Shown piece after piece: positions 12,946-22,297 of a stretch of DNA of 64,000 nt. The stretch's first letter is position 1. Every line of letters begins with the position of its first letter. The DNA lies in NCBI GenBank assembly GCA_009698615.1, contig WLPU01000009.1, positions 1 to 64,000 of the forward strand, given 5' to 3'. Made by a program: the position numbers and the translations under genes. The notes beneath the pieces are model-generated. The model was given only the letters and a program-made list of their open reading frames with translations, was not told the DNA's origin and did no database searches. Origin of the DNA: Actinomycetota bacterium. GTDB lineage: Bacteria > Actinomycetota > Actinomycetes > Nanopelagicales > Nanopelagicaceae.

Positions 12946-13677
12946 TTAGATCTTTTGGACCTGGTGGAATGAAAGCTCTACTGGTGTTTCGCGACCAAAG
13001 ATCGAAACCAATACCTTGAGCTTTGCTTGCTCGGGCATGATCTCGCTAATTGATGCAGGAAGTGTTGCGAACGGACCGTCCATAACGGTGACTGATTCGC
13101 CAACTTCGAAGTCGATGACGCGAATATCTGGCTTATCTGACTTCTTCACTGGACGTGGAGCAAGAATCTTTTCGACTTCATCAAAAGTTAATGGGCTTGG
13201 GTGGTGGGCATTTCCTACGAATCCAGTCACACCGGGGGTATTTCGAACTGCAGACCAAGATTCGTCAGTTAGGTCCATGCGGACTAATACATAGCCCGGA
13301 TAGATGTTGCGCTTAACCATCTTGCGTTGGCCATTCTTAATTTCCATTACTTCTTCTTCTGGAACTTCAATTTGGAAAATAAAATCTTCCATGTTGAGCG
13401 AAGCAATACGCTGATTGAGGTTTCCTAAAACTTTCTTCTCGTAACCGGCATATGAGTGAACGACATACCAATCACCAGGGGCATTGCGCAGGGCTTGACG
13501 AAATTCTGCATTTGGATCATCTTCTACTTCTTCGTCATCGGTTGTACCAGATTCCGTTGCGAGCGCATCCTGTGCGTCCTCATCGGCTTCCAAAACTTCA
13601 ACAGCAACTGGAGTTTCCTCAACTGCGGAGGCAGCAAGAGCTGCTTCGAAAGCATCCAGTTTAATTTCTTCAGACAT
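12946..13677 (-). CDS. nusG: Transcription termination/antitermination protein NusG
   Basis: NGN domain [22 protein letters not shown]... and KOW-type [35 protein letters not shown]; acidic N-terminal extension. Confidence 0.97.
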   Translation of the reverse strand: MSEEIKLDAFEAALAASAVEETPVAVEVLEADEDAQDALATESGTTDDEEVEDDPNAEFRQALRNAPGDWYVVHSYAGYEKKVLGNLNQRIASLNMEDFIFQIEVPEEEVMEIKNGQRKMVKRNIYPGYVLVRMDLTDESWSAVRNTPGVTGFVGNAHHPSPLTFDEVEKILAPRPVKKSDKPDIRVIDFEVGESVTVMDGPFATLPASISEIMPEQAKLKVLVSIFGRETPVELSFHQVQKI

Positions 13678-13686
13678 TAAAATTCC

Positions 13687-13941
13687 TTACCCAAATACCC
13701 AGAAAACGATCTTGGTTAAGATCAGATCAAGCAATGAAACAACCGCGATGATAAAAGTTACGAACACCAAAACTACAGAGGTATAAGTACTCAACTGCTT
13801 ACGCGTTGGCCAAACAACTTTGCGTAATTCTGCAACGACTTGTCGATAGAACAGGCCGATTCGCGCAACGAGGCCAAGTTTGGCTTCTTGCGTTGACTCA
13901 ATGACATCTGCCATTGCGTGCCTTCCTTTCATCCGTTTCAA
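13687..13941 (-). CDS. secE: Preprotein translocase subunit SecE
   Basis: Short protein with LFYRQVVAELRKVVWPTRKQLSTYTSVVLVFV; immediately upstream of nusG. Confidence 0.95.
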   Translation of the reverse strand: MKRMKGRHAMADVIESTQEAKLGLVARIGLFYRQVVAELRKVVWPTRKQLSTYTSVVLVFVTFIIAVVSLLDLILTKIVFWVFG

Positions 13942-13964
13942 TCGTTCGAGCCGTACGTTCCTTG

Positions 13965-14038
13965 CAGGGCAGGAGGGACTTGAACCCCCAACCGCCGGTG
14001 TTGGAGACCGGAACTCTGGCCAGTTGAGCTACTGCCCT
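13965..14038 (-). tRNA. tRNA-Trp (anticodon CCA)
   Basis: Cloverleaf on minus strand AGGGCAGTAGCTCAACTGGCCAGAGTTCCGGTCTCCAACACCGGCGGTTGGGGGTTCAAGTCCCTCCTGCCCTG; anticodon loop CTCCAAC. Confidence 0.95.
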
Positions 14039-14229
14039 TCGCGAGGGCATGGCGAAACCATAAGAATTACCAAATCCCCGTGAGCCCTGAAGTGTAGAGG
14101 TGTACTACCGCTTTGGTCTAACCCGAGTTTTTGCCCCTTGGCTTCTTGAGCGCACTATGCGGGCTTTTATGCGTAATGAGTACAACTAATTGGGGGTGCC
14201 TACCTCTTTATTACGGCAGACTTATAGCC

Positions 14230-15432
14230 ATGAGCGCACCTCGAATTTCACGTCGCATTGGAGCAATTGCTGAATCTGCTACTTTGGCAGTGGATGCAAA
14301 GGCGAAAGCTCTCAAGGCAGCAGGTCGCCCCGTCATTGGATTTGGAGCCGGCGAGCCAGATTTTCCAACTCCGTCATACATAGTTGATGCAGCGATTGAA
14401 GCGACAAAAGTTGTTTCTAATCATCGCTATACACCGACGCCAGGGTTGCCCGAACTTCGCAATGCGATTGTTGCAAAAACTAAACGCGATTCTGGATATG
14501 AGATATCAGTTGATCAAGTACTTGTTACAAATGGTGGCAAGCAAGCGGTCTACCAAGCATTTGCAACAATTGTTGATCCTGGCGATGAAGTTTTATTACC
14601 TTCTCCATATTGGACGACCTATCCCGAGTGCGTGAAATTAGCTGGCGGAATTTGTGTTGAAGTCTTTGCTGATGAAAAGCAAAACTACTTGGTCACGGTC
14701 GAACAACTCGAGGCTGCAAGAACTCCAAAGACAAAGGTCCTACTCTTTTGTTCTCCCAGCAACCCAACTGGCTCGGTTTATTCACCAGCACAAGTAAAAG
14801 CAATTGGTGAATGGGCGCTTAAGAATCATATTTGGGTTATTACAGATGAAATCTATGAGCACCTCCTCTATGACGCAGCTACAGCACCAAGCCTTCCTGT
14901 TTTAGTTCCAGAACTTGCAGATCAAACAATTATTCTTAATGGCGTCGCAAAAACTTATGCCATGACGGGCTGGCGAGTAGGTTGGATGATTGGCCCGAAA
15001 GATGTCATTAAAGCAGCAACCAATTTGCAATCTCATTTATCGAGCAATGTCTCCAACGTTTCGCAACGCGCCGCTATCGCTGCGCTCACTGGTGATCTGG
15101 CCGCAGTGCACAAGATGGGTGAGGCATTCAATAGGCGCCGCAAGTTAATTGTCGGCTTACTCAACGAGATTCCTGGATTTGAATGTCCGCTACCTACTGG
15201 CGCCTTCTATGTCTACCCATCTGTCAAAGGCGTTTTAGGAAAAACTATTCGCGGCAAGACTCCTCGCACTTCTGCCGAATTGGCAACGCTTATTTTGGAT
15301 GAAGTAGAAGTTGCTGCAGTTCCTGGTGAGGCGTTTGGCCCATCGGGATATTTGCGTTTTTCTTACGCTCTATGCGATGAAGATATTGTCGAAGGCATTG
15401 GTCGAATAAAGAAGCTAATTACTGAAGGTTAA
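14230..15432 (+). CDS. Pyridoxal phosphate-dependent aminotransferase (aspartate aminotransferase-like); start revised from 14131
   Basis: [48 protein letters not shown]... class I fold, PLP Lys in [16 protein letters not shown]. Confidence 0.93.
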   Translation: MSAPRISRRIGAIAESATLAVDAKAKALKAAGRPVIGFGAGEPDFPTPSYIVDAAIEATKVVSNHRYTPTPGLPELRNAIVAKTKRDSGYEISVDQVLVTNGGKQAVYQAFATIVDPGDEVLLPSPYWTTYPECVKLAGGICVEVFADEKQNYLVTVEQLEAARTPKTKVLLFCSPSNPTGSVYSPAQVKAIGEWALKNHIWVITDEIYEHLLYDAATAPSLPVLVPELADQTIILNGVAKTYAMTGWRVGWMIGPKDVIKAATNLQSHLSSNVSNVSQRAAIAALTGDLAAVHKMGEAFNRRRKLIVGLLNEIPGFECPLPTGAFYVYPSVKGVLGKTIRGKTPRTSAELATLILDEVEVAAVPGEAFGPSGYLRFSYALCDEDIVEGIGRIKKLITEG

Positions 15433-16438
15433 GTCCCACAAGATCTACTTCAGCCTCCAGGGTAATTCCAAAAACCTTCTTCACCTTTTCGCGTGCTTCT
15501 TGCGCCAAACTTGCAATGTCTGAAGCAGTGGCGCCACCAGAGTTTGTCAGAGCAAGAACATGCTTTGTCGAAATGCGAGCACCCGAAAGTGAATCACCTT
15601 TATTAACGCCAGCATGTTCCATTAACCATGCTGCAGATGTTTTTACTCGTCCATCACTTTGTGGCCACTGTGGAGCACCTGCCGGAAGTTTGGCGGCATC
15701 AGTTGCGCTAATTATGGGATTAGTAAAGAACGAGCCCGCAGACCAAGAATCATGGTCGGTTGGATCCAGCAACATGCCTTTACGTGCACGAAGTTCAAGG
15801 ATGGCAGTGCGAGTCTTAACGACAGTGGCCTTTTCACCAATTGCAATACCGAGTTCGGATGCGAGTTCTGCATAAGTTATGGGCTCAGTCAACTCTCCGA
15901 TGCGAAGTTGGAAGCTGACATCCAAAATGACGTATCTATGGCGTTCTGCTTTGAAGAGAGAACTTCTGTAAGAAAAGTTGCATTCGGCGTTAGTAAATGT
16001 TTTGAGGGCCCTATTTTTACGATCGTATGTGCGCACCCTTGTGATGAATTCACAGACTTCGTGACCATAAGCGCCTATGTTTTGAATAGGCGCAGCACCC
16101 ACGGTTCCGGGGATACCGCTTAAAGTTTCCAAGCCAGCAAAACCCCGCAAAATACTTGTCGCTACGAAGGAATCCCAGTTTTGCCCAGCCCCAATTTTAA
16201 GTGTCGCTCCACTGCAGGCATCGACTTCACTTTCAATGTGATCATCTGAAATTCGGATAACCGTCCCATCAAATCCATCATCGCTGACAAGCATGTTAGT
16301 TCCGGCTCCCAAAATCAGGATTGGACTATCGCCTGCAGATTCAATGGCCGAAATAATTTCAGCCTCAGTGGCAACTTCAATAAATTTCCTCGCAGGACCG
16401 CCAACGCGCAAACTCGTATATTGCGATAGATCGGTCAT
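15419..16438 (-). CDS. murB: UDP-N-acetylmuramate dehydrogenase
   Basis: [54 protein letters not shown] motifs. Confidence 0.95.
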   Translation of the reverse strand: MTDLSQYTSLRVGGPARKFIEVATEAEIISAIESAGDSPILILGAGTNMLVSDDGFDGTVIRISDDHIESEVDACSGATLKIGAGQNWDSFVATSILRGFAGLETLSGIPGTVGAAPIQNIGAYGHEVCEFITRVRTYDRKNRALKTFTNAECNFSYRSSLFKAERHRYVILDVSFQLRIGELTEPITYAELASELGIAIGEKATVVKTRTAILELRARKGMLLDPTDHDSWSAGSFFTNPIISATDAAKLPAGAPQWPQSDGRVKTSAAWLMEHAGVNKGDSLSGARISTKHVLALTNSGGATASDIASLAQEAREKVKKVFGITLEAEVDLVGLNLQ

Positions 16439-16448
16439 GGATGAAAGG

Positions 16449-17333
16449 TTAGCGTCGAGGACTCAAGATCGCATTCTTTCCGCGAAAGCGCTCAAGGATG
16501 CGGTCATAATTCTTCTTTGATTGAACCTCGCGAGTCTGCTCATCTGTGTCGTGGTAACCGTGATGGCGTCCTTGCTCGAGTGGAAGATCCATTTGCAAAA
16601 GGCGTCCTTGGGAGTGGCGAAGCCTGAGAGAAAATTCAATATCGGCATTTCTATAGTAGGTCGCCCTTTGATTGAATGCACCGGCAGCTAAAGCGGCTTC
16701 ACGATCAAAGGCTAAGAAATAACTAAAGAGAACATCTACTTCGCCAGCCCCTTTGTCATCGACGCTTCGCCATTCATCATCGAGATTGATCAACCCGCCA
16801 CGCCAACCAACTGCAGCAAATTCCCCATTGAGTAACTCACGACGTATTAGTGAAAATGCATCGCCAGTAAATCGCGTAGAAGGATCCATAAGAATTAAGA
16901 ACCGTACTTTCACGTTAGACATCAGTGCGTTTGCCGCCTCTGCCCATCCGCATTCTGTGAGCAAATGAATAACAGTGGTATTTGCATCGCACGCCTTCTC
17001 TATAGGGCCGATATCGCCAAGACATAAGATGACCATCGGAGCCGAAGTAAATTTGCGAACGCTTTCAATAGTCTCCAGCGCATCTTCTTGAAAGCCAGAA
17101 ACAATCATGGCGAAGGCAAATTCGCCGCATTCGATAGGTTTTATTGCTCGTGAACTCTCATAATCAATGTATGCCCGCTTCTTCTTGATTTCAAAAGTTC
17201 CAGACACATCAATAATCTCCCAACCCAGTGATTCAATTTCGTCACGAAGTTGATCAGCACGTGCAAAGTCTTTCGCTGCTCGAGCCTGCTCACGAGCCTT
17301 GCCTAAATTCCAGATTTCCTCTGGGGCGTTCAT
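16449..17333 (-). CDS. Fusion: CysS-like C-terminal helical segment plus glycosyltransferase family 2-like domain
   Basis: N-term LGKAREQARAAKDFARADQLRDEIESLGWEIIDVSGTFEIKKK resembles the CysRS tail; remainder (LILMDPSTRFTGDAFSLIRRELLNGEFAAVGWRGGLI...NADIEFSLRLRHSQGRLLQM) resembles GT2 folds. Confidence 0.6.
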   Translation of the reverse strand: MNAPEEIWNLGKAREQARAAKDFARADQLRDEIESLGWEIIDVSGTFEIKKKRAYIDYESSRAIKPIECGEFAFAMIVSGFQEDALETIESVRKFTSAPMVILCLGDIGPIEKACDANTTVIHLLTECGWAEAANALMSNVKVRFLILMDPSTRFTGDAFSLIRRELLNGEFAAVGWRGGLINLDDEWRSVDDKGAGEVDVLFSYFLAFDREAALAAGAFNQRATYYRNADIEFSLRLRHSQGRLLQMDLPLEQGRHHGYHDTDEQTREVQSKKNYDRILERFRGKNAILSPRR

Positions 17334-17728
17334 GATCGAGCTACTAGCGCCTTCGATATACCCAAGACCTTCACGCCGGCAGAAGTTGCAGTCAGATCTA
17401 AGCGAACTGTTGATTTATTAACTTCACTCACGATTCCAGAAACTGTGAGGTCGACATCAGCCCCTGCACCAACAATGACTGGTTTAGTGAAACGTCCAGA
17501 AATCTCCTTTACCGCACTTGCCCCGCCAGCCCAATCGCTTACAAATTTTCCAACCAACGCCATCGTCAACATCCCGTGGGCAATGACATCTGGAAGTCCG
17601 ACAGATTTGGCAAAAGTTTCGTTTTGATGAATTGGATTCTGATCGCCACTTGCATCGGCATAACGCTTGAGAAGTTCGCGATTGATCCAAAAAATGCGCT
17701 CTGGAATAACTGTTCCTACTTCAATCAT
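17330..17728 (-). CDS. MaoC-like hotdog dehydratase (HadB-like)
   Basis: YADASGDQNPIHQNETFAKSVGLPDVIAHGMLTMALVGKFVSDW hydratase 2 motif. Confidence 0.87.
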   Translation of the reverse strand: MIEVGTVIPERIFWINRELLKRYADASGDQNPIHQNETFAKSVGLPDVIAHGMLTMALVGKFVSDWAGGASAVKEISGRFTKPVIVGAGADVDLTVSGIVSEVNKSTVRLDLTATSAGVKVLGISKALVARS

Positions 17729-18114
17729 GCACGCACCACCAAAGTTGACCAGGTGGAAACTACAAGTTCCTCTCCAGAGTGCAAGTCTGAGCGCACTGTG
17801 ACGATCTCGTTTCCGGCAGCGACTTTATAATTTTCAATAGTTGATGAGCATCGAAGTTGATCCCCGGCAACGATCGGGCGAAAGATCTCAAATTTTTGAT
17901 CCCCATGTACCACGCGCGACCAATCCAAACCAACGCTTGGATCAGACAAAAGTGATTGAGATTGTTCCAAAGTAATGCGGATAGAAAATGTGGGAGGAGC
18001 TACCGAAAAATCCGTCTCGCCAATGACACTGGCAAATCCTTGGATTTCAGATTGTGTGACAGAAACTGACTCCGCACCATGAAAAGTGCGCCCGAGCGAA
18101 TCGGGATTGAGCAT
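17725..18114 (-). CDS. FAS1-like dehydratase/MaoC N-terminal protein (HadA-like, UPF0336); start revised to overlap rpmG stop
   Basis: [47 protein letters not shown]; starts at TAATG overlap with rpmG; pairs with the next MaoC gene. Confidence 0.82.
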   Translation of the reverse strand: MLNPDSLGRTFHGAESVSVTQSEIQGFASVIGETDFSVAPPTFSIRITLEQSQSLLSDPSVGLDWSRVVHGDQKFEIFRPIVAGDQLRCSSTIENYKVAAGNEIVTVRSDLHSGEELVVSTWSTLVVRA

Positions 18115-18284
18115 TAACGAGTTTCGCGGTGAAGTGTTGAAGCTTTGCAGCGAGGACAAAACTTTTTGAGTTCAAGACGATCTGGGTCGTTGCGGCGATT
18201 CTTCTTAGTAATGTAATTGCGCTCTTTGCAATCCACGCAGGCCATGGTGATCTTCGGACGAACGTCCGCGCTCTTACTTGCCAT
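18114..18284 (-). CDS. rpmG: 50S ribosomal protein L33 (not in ORF track)
   Basis: Minus-strand translation [56 protein letters not shown]; CxxC...CxxC L33. Confidence 0.95.
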   Translation of the reverse strand: MASKSADVRPKITMACVDCKERNYITKKNRRNDPDRLELKKFCPRCKASTLHRETR

Positions 18285-18384
18285 GGTGGATCTCCTTTTA
18301 TTATGAGGGCGTCAGGCTACCTGACCACCCTGCTTGTCGTGAAATTGCGCTTTTCTTCTCGTACATTGATCGTGCTTTTACTCG

Positions 18385-18458
18385 TAGCGGAGGCGGGATT
18401 CGAACCCACGACACAGCGATTATGAGCCGCTTGCTCTACCAAGCTGAGCTACCCCGCC
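18385..18458 (-). tRNA. tRNA-Met (elongator, anticodon CAT)
   Basis: GGCGGGGTAGCTCAGCTTGGTAGAGCAAGCGGCTCATAATCGCTGTGTCGTGGGTTCGAATCCCGCCTCCGCTA cloverleaf. Confidence 0.92.
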
Positions 18459-18470
18459 AAAGGTACTTCG

Positions 18471-18543
18471 AGCCCCCCAACGGAATCGAACCGTTGACCT
18501 CTTCCTTACCATGGAAACGCTCTACCAACTGAGCTAGGGGGGC
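18471..18543 (-). tRNA. tRNA-Thr (anticodon GGT)
   Basis: GCCCCCCTAGCTCAGTTGGTAGAGCGTTTCCATGGTAAGGAAGAGGTCAACGGTTCGATTCCGTTGGGGGGCT cloverleaf. Confidence 0.92.
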
Positions 18544-18608
18544 GCTGAACAATTAGCGAGCGTACAGGTTTACCTATCTATTCTGAAAATCATCTCCTTA
18601 TCCGAGCG

Positions 18609-19559
18609 TTAGAGCGCAGGATTCAAGGTCACTTTTCCAGTTGTTTGTCGACCAACGATCGCGCGATGAGCATCCCCCGCTCGGCTTAACGGGAAAATCT
18701 CTCCGATCACCGGAATGAGTGTGCCGGATGCGACCATAGAAAAAAGTTCAACGATTACATCGTTAAGTAATTCCTTATTGCCAAAACAATTACCGAGCCA
18801 AAAACCAACGATGCTTTTTGTTCCGCCAATAAGTGTGGAAGGTTGCACTGGCGTTGGCGGTTTACGAGAGGCCATTCCAAATGTCACTAGGCGACCAAAT
18901 GGTGCAAGAACTGCCAGTGAGTCATCAAAAGTTTTCCCACCCACCATTTCGAGAATGATGTCGGGCCTCTTGCCGCCATTAGCCTCGCGCATCGCCCCTT
19001 GCAGATCTTCGGCATTTGCATCAATCACGACATCGGCGCCCAATGATTTTGCTAGCTCAGCCTTTTTGCCAGCAGATGTCACGGCAATTACTTTCCCGCC
19101 CCACAACTTTGCCAATTGGATAGCTATCGAACCCACGCCGCCTGCAGCTGCATGAATCACGACCGTTTCACCTGGCTGTAAATGACCAACTGTCTTCAAA
19201 ATATGCCAAGCAGTAGTTCCTTGTACCAACATGGCAAGTGCCTGTTCGTCTGAAACCCCAGTTGGAATGTCAATCACTAGGTTCTTATTAGCAACGGCCC
19301 TTTGTGCATATCCCCCATGTCCCACTGAGGCAAGCACTCTTCGTCCCGAGACTGTCGTGCCAACAACTTCCAATCCGGGAAAAAGCGGCAAAGTTTGTGC
19401 AACCCTGTAACTGTTTTCAATTTGATGTGTATCTGCGTAGTTGACCCCAATTGAGGTCACGTTAATAAGCTCTTCATCGGGGCCGACAACTGGATCAGGA
19501 AGATCGATTAACTCCATGACTTCTGGGCCACCAAATTTGATTACTTTGATTGCCTTCAT
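18609..19559 (-). CDS. Zinc-independent quinone oxidoreductase/MDR-family alcohol dehydrogenase
   Basis: MKAIKVIKFGGPEVMELIDLPDPVVGPDEELI..., VVIHAAAGGVGSIAIQLAKLWGGKVIAVTS nucleotide-binding motif. Confidence 0.9.
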   Translation of the reverse strand: MKAIKVIKFGGPEVMELIDLPDPVVGPDEELINVTSIGVNYADTHQIENSYRVAQTLPLFPGLEVVGTTVSGRRVLASVGHGGYAQRAVANKNLVIDIPTGVSDEQALAMLVQGTTAWHILKTVGHLQPGETVVIHAAAGGVGSIAIQLAKLWGGKVIAVTSAGKKAELAKSLGADVVIDANAEDLQGAMREANGGKRPDIILEMVGGKTFDDSLAVLAPFGRLVTFGMASRKPPTPVQPSTLIGGTKSIVGFWLGNCFGNKELLNDVIVELFSMVASGTLIPVIGEIFPLSRAGDAHRAIVGRQTTGKVTLNPAL

Positions 19560-19616
19560 GCTCGCTAGCCTAAAGGGCTAGAGACGAATTGTCTCGCAGT
19601 GTCCTACGCTGGCGCT

Positions 19617-20414
19617 ATGACTTCACAATTGCCCGATGGTGCGGGAGTAAACATTCGCACTCTTTCTGGAATCAAAGAGCTAAATTTGGCTCGCGCAATT
19701 TTGGATGAAGTGTGGCCGGGAGAAGATGGGACACAAATAACGGCTAACCTGCTGCAAGCGATGCTTCACAACGGCACATATCTCGCTGGTGCATTTTTTG
19801 CCGATGAAATTATCGCAACTGCTTTTGCGTTTCCAGGTGTCAGCGAGTCAAAAGAACTTCATCTGCACTCTCACATGGCTGCTGTAAAAGAGAAGTTTCG
19901 CAATCGAAACATTGGTAGCGCTCTCAAGCTTCATCAAAAGAATTGGGCGCTCGAGCATGGATTTAAGACCATTACGTGGACTTTCGATCCTCTCGTTCGC
20001 CGCAACGCCAAACTCAACATAATCAAATTGGGTGTTCAGGTTTTTGACTATTTTGAAGACTTTTATGGCGATCTTCCAGATGCACTCAACGCTGGTGACC
20101 CAACCGATCGCGTGATGGCTCATTGGGATCTCATTGGAAACCATTCAGCACTCGTTGGCGCCGAAGGTGCTGCAATCGCTTTGAGTATTGCCGATGGCAA
20201 ACCAGTAGAGCATGAAGTTAACACGCCTTTTGTCTTATGTTATCTGCCAGAGGACATCATTGAAATGCGTAGCAGCAACTCCTCTCTTTCTTTGCAATGG
20301 CGACTTGCGCTACGCAATCAACTCAAACCGCGCTTAGCAAACGGATGGCAAATAGCTGGATTGACTAGCGATGGCGCATACATTCTCAACCAACTCCAAC
20401 ACGTTAAGCACTAA
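19617..20414 (+). CDS. GNAT-superfamily acyltransferase (COG3375-like)
   Basis: Large GNAT-like protein with LHLHSHMAAVKEKFRNRNIGSALKLHQKNWALEHGFKTITWTFDPLVRRNAKLNIIKLG; adjacent to an OSBS/NSAR-family gene. Confidence 0.75.
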   Translation: MTSQLPDGAGVNIRTLSGIKELNLARAILDEVWPGEDGTQITANLLQAMLHNGTYLAGAFFADEIIATAFAFPGVSESKELHLHSHMAAVKEKFRNRNIGSALKLHQKNWALEHGFKTITWTFDPLVRRNAKLNIIKLGVQVFDYFEDFYGDLPDALNAGDPTDRVMAHWDLIGNHSALVGAEGAAIALSIADGKPVEHEVNTPFVLCYLPEDIIEMRSSNSSLSLQWRLALRNQLKPRLANGWQIAGLTSDGAYILNQLQHVKH

Positions 20415-20428
20415 GAAGAAGGTGGCCC

Positions 20429-21538
20429 TTGAAAATTAAATCTGTAGAATTGCGAACAATAAATCTGCCTCTCGTGCGCCCATTTCGAACTTCATTTGGT
20501 ACCCAATATGACCGCTCGTTGTTATTACTTAAAGTCACAACCCACGAAGGTTCTGAAGGTTGGGCCGATTGCGTTGCAATGGTTGACCCTCTCTACTCCC
20601 CTGAATATATGAGCGGAGCACAAGATGTTTTAGAGCGCTTCCTCTTACCTACAATTTTTCACCACGGAGAGATTCGAGCTGAAGACGTTGCAGAACTTCT
20701 CAAACCTTTTCTCGGTCATCAAATGGCTAAGGCAACAATTGAAACTGCAATTCTCGACGCCCAATTAAAACTTGAAGGGGTCTCCTTCGGCTCCTACCTT
20801 GGGTCTAATAAGTCCAAAGTTGATTGCGGAGTCTCCGTAGGAATTGCTCCCACAATTGATGCTCTCGTTGAAGAAGTTAGTCAGTACGTTACAGATGGAT
20901 ATCGTCGAATCAAATTAAAAATTGAACCGGGCTGGGATATCGAACCTGTGCGTGTGATTCGAGAGATGTTGCCAAACATGCCCTTACAGGTCGATGCCAA
21001 CCAGGCTTATTCCCGCACTGACACTGAATTACTAAAGGGGCTTGATGCCTTTAATTTATTACTTATTGAACAGCCTCTCGATGAGCACGATGTTTTGGGG
21101 CATGCTCTCTTGGCAGCATCTGTATCGACTCCAATTTGTCTTGATGAATCCATTACATCTTTGCAATCTGCCCGCGATGCAATTGCTATGAAGGCGACAA
21201 CAGTGATCAATATCAAGCCCGGACGTGTGGGTGGATATCTTGAATCACTCCGAATTCACGATTTGTGTGTGGAAGAAAATATTCCAGTCTGGTGTGGTGG
21301 GATGTTAGAAACTGGCGTGGGTCGAGCTGCCAATGTTGCACTTGCATCCTTGCCTGGATTCACGCTTCCTGGTGACACAAGCGCATCCTCACGATTCTTT
21401 AAACGCGACATTACCAATCCATTTGTTATGAAAGATGGACAACTTTCGGTACCGACAGGACCTGGAATCGGTGTAGAAATTGACAGAGATTTCATTGAAG
21501 AGCTCACCACCTCTTCTAAAGTAATTTTGGCTCCATAA
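20429..21538 (+). CDS. Enolase-superfamily protein: o-succinylbenzoate synthase / N-succinylamino acid racemase family
   Basis: MKIKSVELRTINLPLVRPFRTSFGTQYDRSLLLLKVTTHEGSEGWADCVAM...; RRIKLKIEPGWD (KxK), DANQAY, LDESI metal ligands, NIKPGRVGG. Confidence 0.88.
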   Translation: MKIKSVELRTINLPLVRPFRTSFGTQYDRSLLLLKVTTHEGSEGWADCVAMVDPLYSPEYMSGAQDVLERFLLPTIFHHGEIRAEDVAELLKPFLGHQMAKATIETAILDAQLKLEGVSFGSYLGSNKSKVDCGVSVGIAPTIDALVEEVSQYVTDGYRRIKLKIEPGWDIEPVRVIREMLPNMPLQVDANQAYSRTDTELLKGLDAFNLLLIEQPLDEHDVLGHALLAASVSTPICLDESITSLQSARDAIAMKATTVINIKPGRVGGYLESLRIHDLCVEENIPVWCGGMLETGVGRAANVALASLPGFTLPGDTSASSRFFKRDITNPFVMKDGQLSVPTGPGIGVEIDRDFIEELTTSSKVILAP

Positions 21539-21539
21539 A

Positions 21540-22214
21540 TTGACATCTCTTCTCCTACTTAAACTTATATTGGCGCCTTCATTTGTAGCCTTCCTCAGCT
21601 TTATTCAACGCCGATGGGGCGACGGCCTCGGTGGACGATTAATCGGACTCCCAATTACTACTGGACCCTTTATCTTCATCATTTATCTTCAAGAAGGAAG
21701 TTCTTTTGCTTCAGATGCCGCGCATGGCGTGTTAGTAGGACAAGTTGCGCTCATTATTTTTGCTTGGTCTTATTCCACTTCTGCAGTGAAATTCCAGTGG
21801 CGACGGGCATTGGCTCAAGGCAGCGCAGCGTGCATTATCAGCGGAGCAATTCTTACGAGTTTCTATATTCCGCTTGGCTTGCTTTTACTCATACTTCTCA
21901 TTACATGGTCTGCGGCAACAAAATTTTGGCCTGAGTATTCAAATCCTCCACGCGAGAAATCTGCACCACGATGGGAACTGCCTGCCCGCCTCGTAGTCAC
22001 TGTTCTATTAATTCTTTCCCTCACCGGCTTTGCTTCATTACTTGGTCCCCGTGTGGCTGGAGCGCTATCAACATATCCAGTAATTACTTCGGTACTTGGT
22101 GCCTTTAATCAACGCCGTTTTGGTCCAGGTGCAACAGTTGCAACATTGCAAGGAATGGTTCAAGTACTACCTCTCACAATTTTCATTATGACCTTTTTAA
22201 CGATTTCGTTATAA
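21540..22214 (+). CDS. Multi-pass membrane protein, hypothetical
   Basis: 224-aa hydrophobic ORF starting (TTG) one base after the previous stop. Confidence 0.7.
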   Translation: MTSLLLLKLILAPSFVAFLSFIQRRWGDGLGGRLIGLPITTGPFIFIIYLQEGSSFASDAAHGVLVGQVALIIFAWSYSTSAVKFQWRRALAQGSAACIISGAILTSFYIPLGLLLLILLITWSAATKFWPEYSNPPREKSAPRWELPARLVVTVLLILSLTGFASLLGPRVAGALSTYPVITSVLGAFNQRRFGPGATVATLQGMVQVLPLTIFIMTFLTISL

Positions 22215-22297
22215 CCTCTTCATGCGGGTTGACCCTAGTTCAACTTCTCAATCGTAAACAAAGTACGTAGGATTGCAAAGAATATTAAGGGGAAAAA

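Noticed and set aside
18278-18532. 84-aa plus-strand ORF
   Set aside because: Spans the tRNA-Met and tRNA-Thr genes; not credible as a protein.
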